Positions 6,101-6,859 of a stretch of DNA of 6,859 nucleotides are shown in pieces; within the stretch, counting starts at the first letter, position 1, and every line of letters begins with the position of its first letter. Source of the DNA: a bacterium (GTDB lineage Bacteria; CG2-30-53-67; CG2-30-70-394); NCBI GenBank assembly GCA_024278555.1, contig JAJRSX010000018.1:1-6859 (forward strand), read 5' to 3'. The position numbers and the translations under genes were made by a program. The notes beneath the pieces were generated by a model. The model did not search any database. It was not told the origin of the DNA and worked only from the letters and a program-made list of their open reading frames with translations.

Positions 6101-6859
6101 ATAATGGCCTCCTCCACGGCGGCGAGGTCCGACGGTTTTTCCGCCCACACCCCGTCCCACGAGTGGTCGCGTCGTGTGGGGTCGGGCAGGGGGACCTCGG
6201 CGAGGCGGCGGGTGCGGAAGAGGTCGTGGAGGAGGAGGTCGAGGGAGTCCTCGGCCTCCGGGACCGCGACCACGGCCGTGGTCATCTGGGCGACGGCGGC
6301 GGCGCGGCCGGCCTCGCCGTACCGCTCGATGTAGCCGGCGAGGGTCGTGGCAAATGCCCGGTCGACGGAGACGAGATCGAGGCCGCCCGTGCTCACCGCG
6401 AGGTCGGCGGAGACCTTGGCGACCACCCGCTGCGCCAGGTCGATGCCGTCGAACGGTCGGTAGCCGATGTCGGAGAACGGGGCCGGGAGGGGATCGCCCA
6501 CCGCCGGGCAGCCGAGCATCTGGTTGTTCTCCTCCACCCGCAGGGCGGCCCGCACGTCGGCGTCGATGAAGACCCGGTTCCGATCCTGGAGCAGACCGTC
6601 GAGACGGTCATACTCGGCCCGGGTCGCCTGGCACAGGAGGGCAATATCCGACTCGAAGGCGGTGGCCATATTCCCCGCGCCGTAGACGAACTCCGGATCC
6701 ACGACCCCCATCTGGATGAAGGCGTCGAGGGCCAGAAGCCTCGATGCATCGGCGGAACGGCCTGCAGAGTCGGGGGCCGCGATCCGGTCGCGGAGGGCGA
6801 GATAGGTACGGCGCAGGGCGAGCCCCAGGCGCGCCCCCACGCGATCGGCCACCGTGAGC
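118..6859 (-). CDS. Giant repeat protein of unknown function, N-terminus beyond window (at least 2244 aa)
   Basis: I do not recognise a family for this protein. The frame ends at TGA (120-118) and is open to the right edge. The first possible start is GTG at 6852, but codons 5' of it (CTC, ACG) are also open and the protein begins inside a repeat, so the gene is probably 5'-partial. Residues 1-1125 are Ala/Leu-rich and look helical, with repeats of about 436 residues. Residues 1126-1815 are mostly helical with Asp-Pro-aromatic elements. Residues 1830-2244 are Gly/aromatic-rich and beta-patterned. There are 17 cysteines, several closely paired (541/547, 977/983, 1677/1695, 2135/2142, 2216/2221), which fits disulfides outside the cytoplasm (inference). 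I see no transmembrane segment, nucleotide-binding loop or catalytic motif. The stop overlaps the start of the next gene, which encodes an exported protein. A scaffold, surface or envelope role is possible but unproven. The reading frame is near certain; the function is unknown. Confidence 0.93.
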   Translation of the reverse strand, partial: LTVADRVGARLGLALRRTYLALRDRIAAPDSAGRSADASRLLALDAFIQMGVVDPEFVYGAGNMATAFESDIALLCQATRAEYDRLDGLLQDRNRVFIDADVRAALRVEENNQMLGCPAVGDPLPAPFSDIGYRPFDGIDLAQRVVAKVSADLAVSTGGLDLVSVDRAFATTLAGYIERYGEAGRAAAVAQMTTAVVAVPEAEDSLDLLLHDLFRTRRLAEVPLPDPTRRDHSWDGVWAEKPSDLAAVEEAIMTKVARIWEGAWKTAVDALGDPATDGSPTPEAVQEVARLHHLGTGVETTVGAPALDVAGRRSALRDGWVAALTATLNGYLDRLGPATAVSDADPEVVAARGLTAALAALGGVLPGWAPFTVDDVLLPRLQPRLDALPPDPSEVDIAALGFWPDLVELLGADRSRAAIGAALQERITALARGALPWDQAVRSILRIHTALQLLGWSLPAVATSPAADVVPLLQSAYTEARQRLDGGDFDHAAQELLSVLATAQMLGAEILPVAAFPGEPDLAAVIAHLGGRIETLASDNARCAAAGTCLQGNFKEALRLATQAELLGAEAPGVFRALDEVVAAATTPVAGGWNATLATPYILEQLATRDPSSRQRAAGLLLRVAGRLDPREEGQRKLLVVLADRARIFAALPLAGAASPPPSDPFAEAATALDARLGDWAATDLEGRLAGVGSAAGADAAADLWRNYWAAAIGRLPDPRAVSELIDLASHLPPATAADRPVDLAAREVALAERVRARLVEPLNRLVSAARTGGAAEADLAVVHGWGGAGSDLAAGLPAAHVPVVAELVRPLLEADLAALPAQPTAGEWAAVGFWLDLLETVGAEGLRPLVGAAVDQRVAAAVAGAQAAPTQWQPAVQQILRALVVAQQFGWEGARLDVGPSLDALAEVLRTAYGDARARLLADRDEPAMEGLLAVLSAAQMLGADLFAGGTLPEADEGDAVNLIGTILAEQSAANAGCAASGTCLRSHLEQALHLEAQAQLLGWDSDGQIERDRQRVQASALASGASDNAILCSGATLQTQVEKDAAHRIQAAEWVHRRLTELDPGDPDGFRELQRLDRRVGAVRALPVPYPVAAPDPLATVQGEIQGVLTRYAATQVDLGSLLARAVNADPATLLADLDRMALGDAPAIVAAAHSGRVESVERFAKEDPTARYRAVAEALGPVAERLGPEGGLALRLARNLPDPGGVAADPFRDAYALELAQYVVTEAGLRPLGFVQPAAWNAADIAAGLTPERLLADLFTLLKPRPGFSPGQGLARLVREALDQTSLPANGWAGGVAVLLGGGVDVVLSAAYREMAVGGDVQWDQVLRLAVGPIASGGDFWVGLLGRTMLLGLDVAHAGGPDETLGRNAVSLLMELVEEDDFQATVDGLPEPARSAIRLAAWVPPRAALHYLEDRGDPILYAFLKASSDALFAGSDSPMPLGRDLAHWAIDLVEAQEEALTQGPEVGLPALTGALMASTGVPKLACVINRHPVQTNQPALSPRALVVPFVAIDAVARNLDLLGTDEAPKLLIDVAAGGVDYLFSKVPMTCDGDTLGGVATSPLGDLVRQFKDLDSVSDPYQFVGLLAVAGVGAVESLSAADTPHTFSRVLKVLWWGDELTPEFALDYHGLYGLLAGQIQDPVLFAFEVPPMATKVVEILAEDPALKRSMTLLAGGCEPPADSNSKPLLLAPDVCKAEQGKGARNLILGTLGDLRRTILPDQEDSWHKDDPTWGYLRTLPVLEGADANGVPVLANLADDGLWEDTVARVNNLNRVVTDPSARAAVAEDATKAVVGVIDLARMAVGFVDRLPTANQTQIGAEQVLAESVFTDTIGGGTFTGIGGGVWRRWPLAAGGAVPVDERVRLELVGRFTIPALVKTATQLTYEPSPDGWLLKIQAGGNYPDLDALTESIGVSIPANQLAESLLGGANTELYGWLGVSESSGTYARLWAHADARIGALDLGRLSLSGYMSLPAGPGGEPLAPEALARRLDVGMCGEMVAPVVPPPLNLLGGNLAAGGGGYFFKEGNAAGLGLKVEASTTLMVPFNPVAGLTFGLDLGQSGAGTIDPAGGGGLQLGACARPWVSGYFLGFDTGQLGGRIDAQYFADVNAAGDDAEAGMKFRFQIPDSTMVTLECAPADGACYLVKGVLDLAPAGEPIGAWITLSSKGLYFGLGDFPRVGDTVAGMAFQGGEFQGLGLTTASGAWGGWSPSPYDACAAEMCAGQDDQFRPVGATPANVMTEPKP
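121..1365 (-). other. C-terminal glycine/aromatic-rich, beta-patterned region (residues 1830-2244)
   Basis: Composition changes sharply from Ala/Leu helices to Gly, aromatic and alternating polar/hydrophobic residues (for example RVRLELVGRFTI at 1862-1873 and MKFRFQI at 2119-2125). Three hairpin-like elements share a G-[WY]-[FL] start and a small or Gly turn: 1935-1958, 2021-2044 and 2086-2109. Six cysteines (1996, 2079, 2135, 2142, 2216, 2221) fall here. The tail after about 2222 is polar and probably disordered. The last residue is Pro, not a terminal aromatic, which argues against a classical outer-membrane barrel. The family is unknown. Confidence 0.55.
130..133 (-). promoter_or_regulatory. 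Ribosome binding site for the downstream exported-protein gene
   Basis: The minus strand reads GGAG at 133-130, followed by an 8-nt spacer and ATG at 121. This is normal Shine-Dalgarno spacing. It lies inside the last codons of the giant gene and favours the 121 start over a second ATG at 116, whose frame gives an implausible Gly/Pro/Arg-rich peptide. Confidence 0.7.
1873..2601 (-). repeat. Asp-Pro-aromatic repeated elements in the middle region (residues 1418-1660)
   Basis: DPILYAFLKA (1418-1427) and DPVLFAFEVP (1641-1650) are clearly alike. DPYQFVGLLAVAG (1579-1591) is a weaker third copy. Each is followed by a hydrophobic, helix-like stretch. Spacings are 161 and 62 residues, the latter close to the 53-61 residue spacing of the short helical elements in the N-terminal zone. 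This region may therefore be a diverged continuation of the same helical array (inference). Confidence 0.45.
3478..4710 (-). repeat. Protein repeat unit 3 (residues 715-1125)
   Basis: This copy begins at PDPRAV (715). It carries GFWLDLLE (831-838), QWQPAVQQILR (870-880), QQFGW (886-890), AYGDARARL (911-919), AQMLGA (938-943), the Cys motif CAASGTC (977-983), AQLLGW (998-1003), LDP (1062-1064) and RALPVP (1084-1089). A segment at 1024-1058 aligns without gaps to 588-622 of unit 2, and also resembles the Cys-motif element of this same unit (ASDNA at 1025-1029, C1032). The unit fades after about residue 1125, where the repeat region ends. Confidence 0.8.
3904..3924 (-). other. Cys-x5-Cys motif, copy in unit 3 (residues 977-983)
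   Basis: The motif CAASGTC is preceded by NAG and followed by a helix ending AQLLGW. It aligns with residues 541-547 at an offset of 436. The two copies use different codons for the second cysteine (TGC in unit 2, TGT here), so conservation is at protein level and not due to recent DNA copying. Confidence 0.6.
4711..6021 (-). repeat. Protein repeat unit 2 (residues 278-714)
   Basis: This copy runs from PTPEAV (278) to the matching point before PDPRAV (715). Landmarks in order are the GFW-x-DL-[VL]-E helix (399-406), WDQAVRSILR (435-444) ending in QLLGW (450-454), AYTEARQRL (474-482), AQMLGA (501-506), the Cys motif CAAAGTC (541-547), AELLG (562-566), LDP (626-628) and ADRARIFAALPL (641-652). 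Almost all of these recur in unit 3 at an offset of 432-437 residues. The match is at protein level. At DNA level the copies have clearly diverged, so the duplication is old. Confidence 0.8.
5212..5232 (-). other. Cys-x5-Cys motif, copy in unit 2 (residues 541-547)
   Basis: The motif CAAAGTC is encoded here, preceded by Asn-Ala and followed by a helix ending AELLG. The same motif recurs in unit 3. Retention of both cysteines and the GT between them, while flanking residues have drifted, suggests a structural disulfide or a metal/cofactor ligand pair. Which of these applies is inference. Confidence 0.6.
6022..6822 (-). repeat. Protein repeat unit 1, partial (residues 11-277)
   Basis: This is the most diverged copy and lacks the first part of the unit, which would lie beyond the right edge. 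Residues 13-24 (LRRTYLALRDRI) align with the AY-x2-AR-x-RL helix of units 2 and 3 (Y17 with Y475 and Y912). The following FIQMG (45-49) and NQMLG (110-114) match their AQMLG and AELLG/AQLLG helix ends. Residues 207-222 (ending RRLAEVPL) match the element ending FAALPL in unit 2. The Cys-x5-Cys motif is not conserved, and about 28 extra residues lie between the first and last of these landmarks. The homology is judged by eye. Confidence 0.6.

Noticed and set aside
6850-6852. GTG 6852 as the true start of the giant protein
   Set aside because: The frame is open upstream to the window edge and the encoded residues begin inside a repeat unit, so this is only the first start-like codon visible.

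Overview
The window is high-GC bacterial DNA, about 70% G+C by eye, and is almost wholly coding on the minus strand. G/C strongly dominates third codon positions. This fits high-GC lineages such as Myxococcota or Actinomycetota, but no phylogenetic marker is present and I do not claim a taxon. I see no RNA gene, mobile element, CRISPR array, terminator or promoter.

Nearly everything (118-6859, minus strand) is one giant open frame of at least 2244 codons that still runs off the right edge. It opens inside a repeat unit, so its true N-terminus lies outside the window. Residue numbers below count from the first GTG, at 6852. Three zones can be read. (1) Residues 1-1125 are helix-rich, with a roughly 436-residue repeat present as one partial and two fuller copies. 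Each copy is built from shorter helical elements ending in motifs such as AQMLGA or LLGW, and two copies carry a Cys-x5-Cys motif (CAA[A/S]GTC). (2) Residues about 1126-1815 are also mostly helical, with a recurring Asp-Pro plus aromatic element. (3) Residues about 1830-2244 are glycine- and aromatic-rich, with alternating beta-type patterning, repeated hairpin-like elements and six cysteines. I recognise no characterised family, and no function is assigned.

The second gene (1-121, minus strand) is easily missed because only 40 codons lie inside the window. Its ATG overlaps the TGA of the giant gene (ATGA), it has a GGAG ribosome binding site 8 nt upstream, and it begins with a clear export signal peptide. 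The two genes therefore look translationally coupled in one operon. The exported neighbour and the paired cysteines suggest that the giant protein also works outside the cytoplasm, but its own N-terminal signal cannot be seen here.
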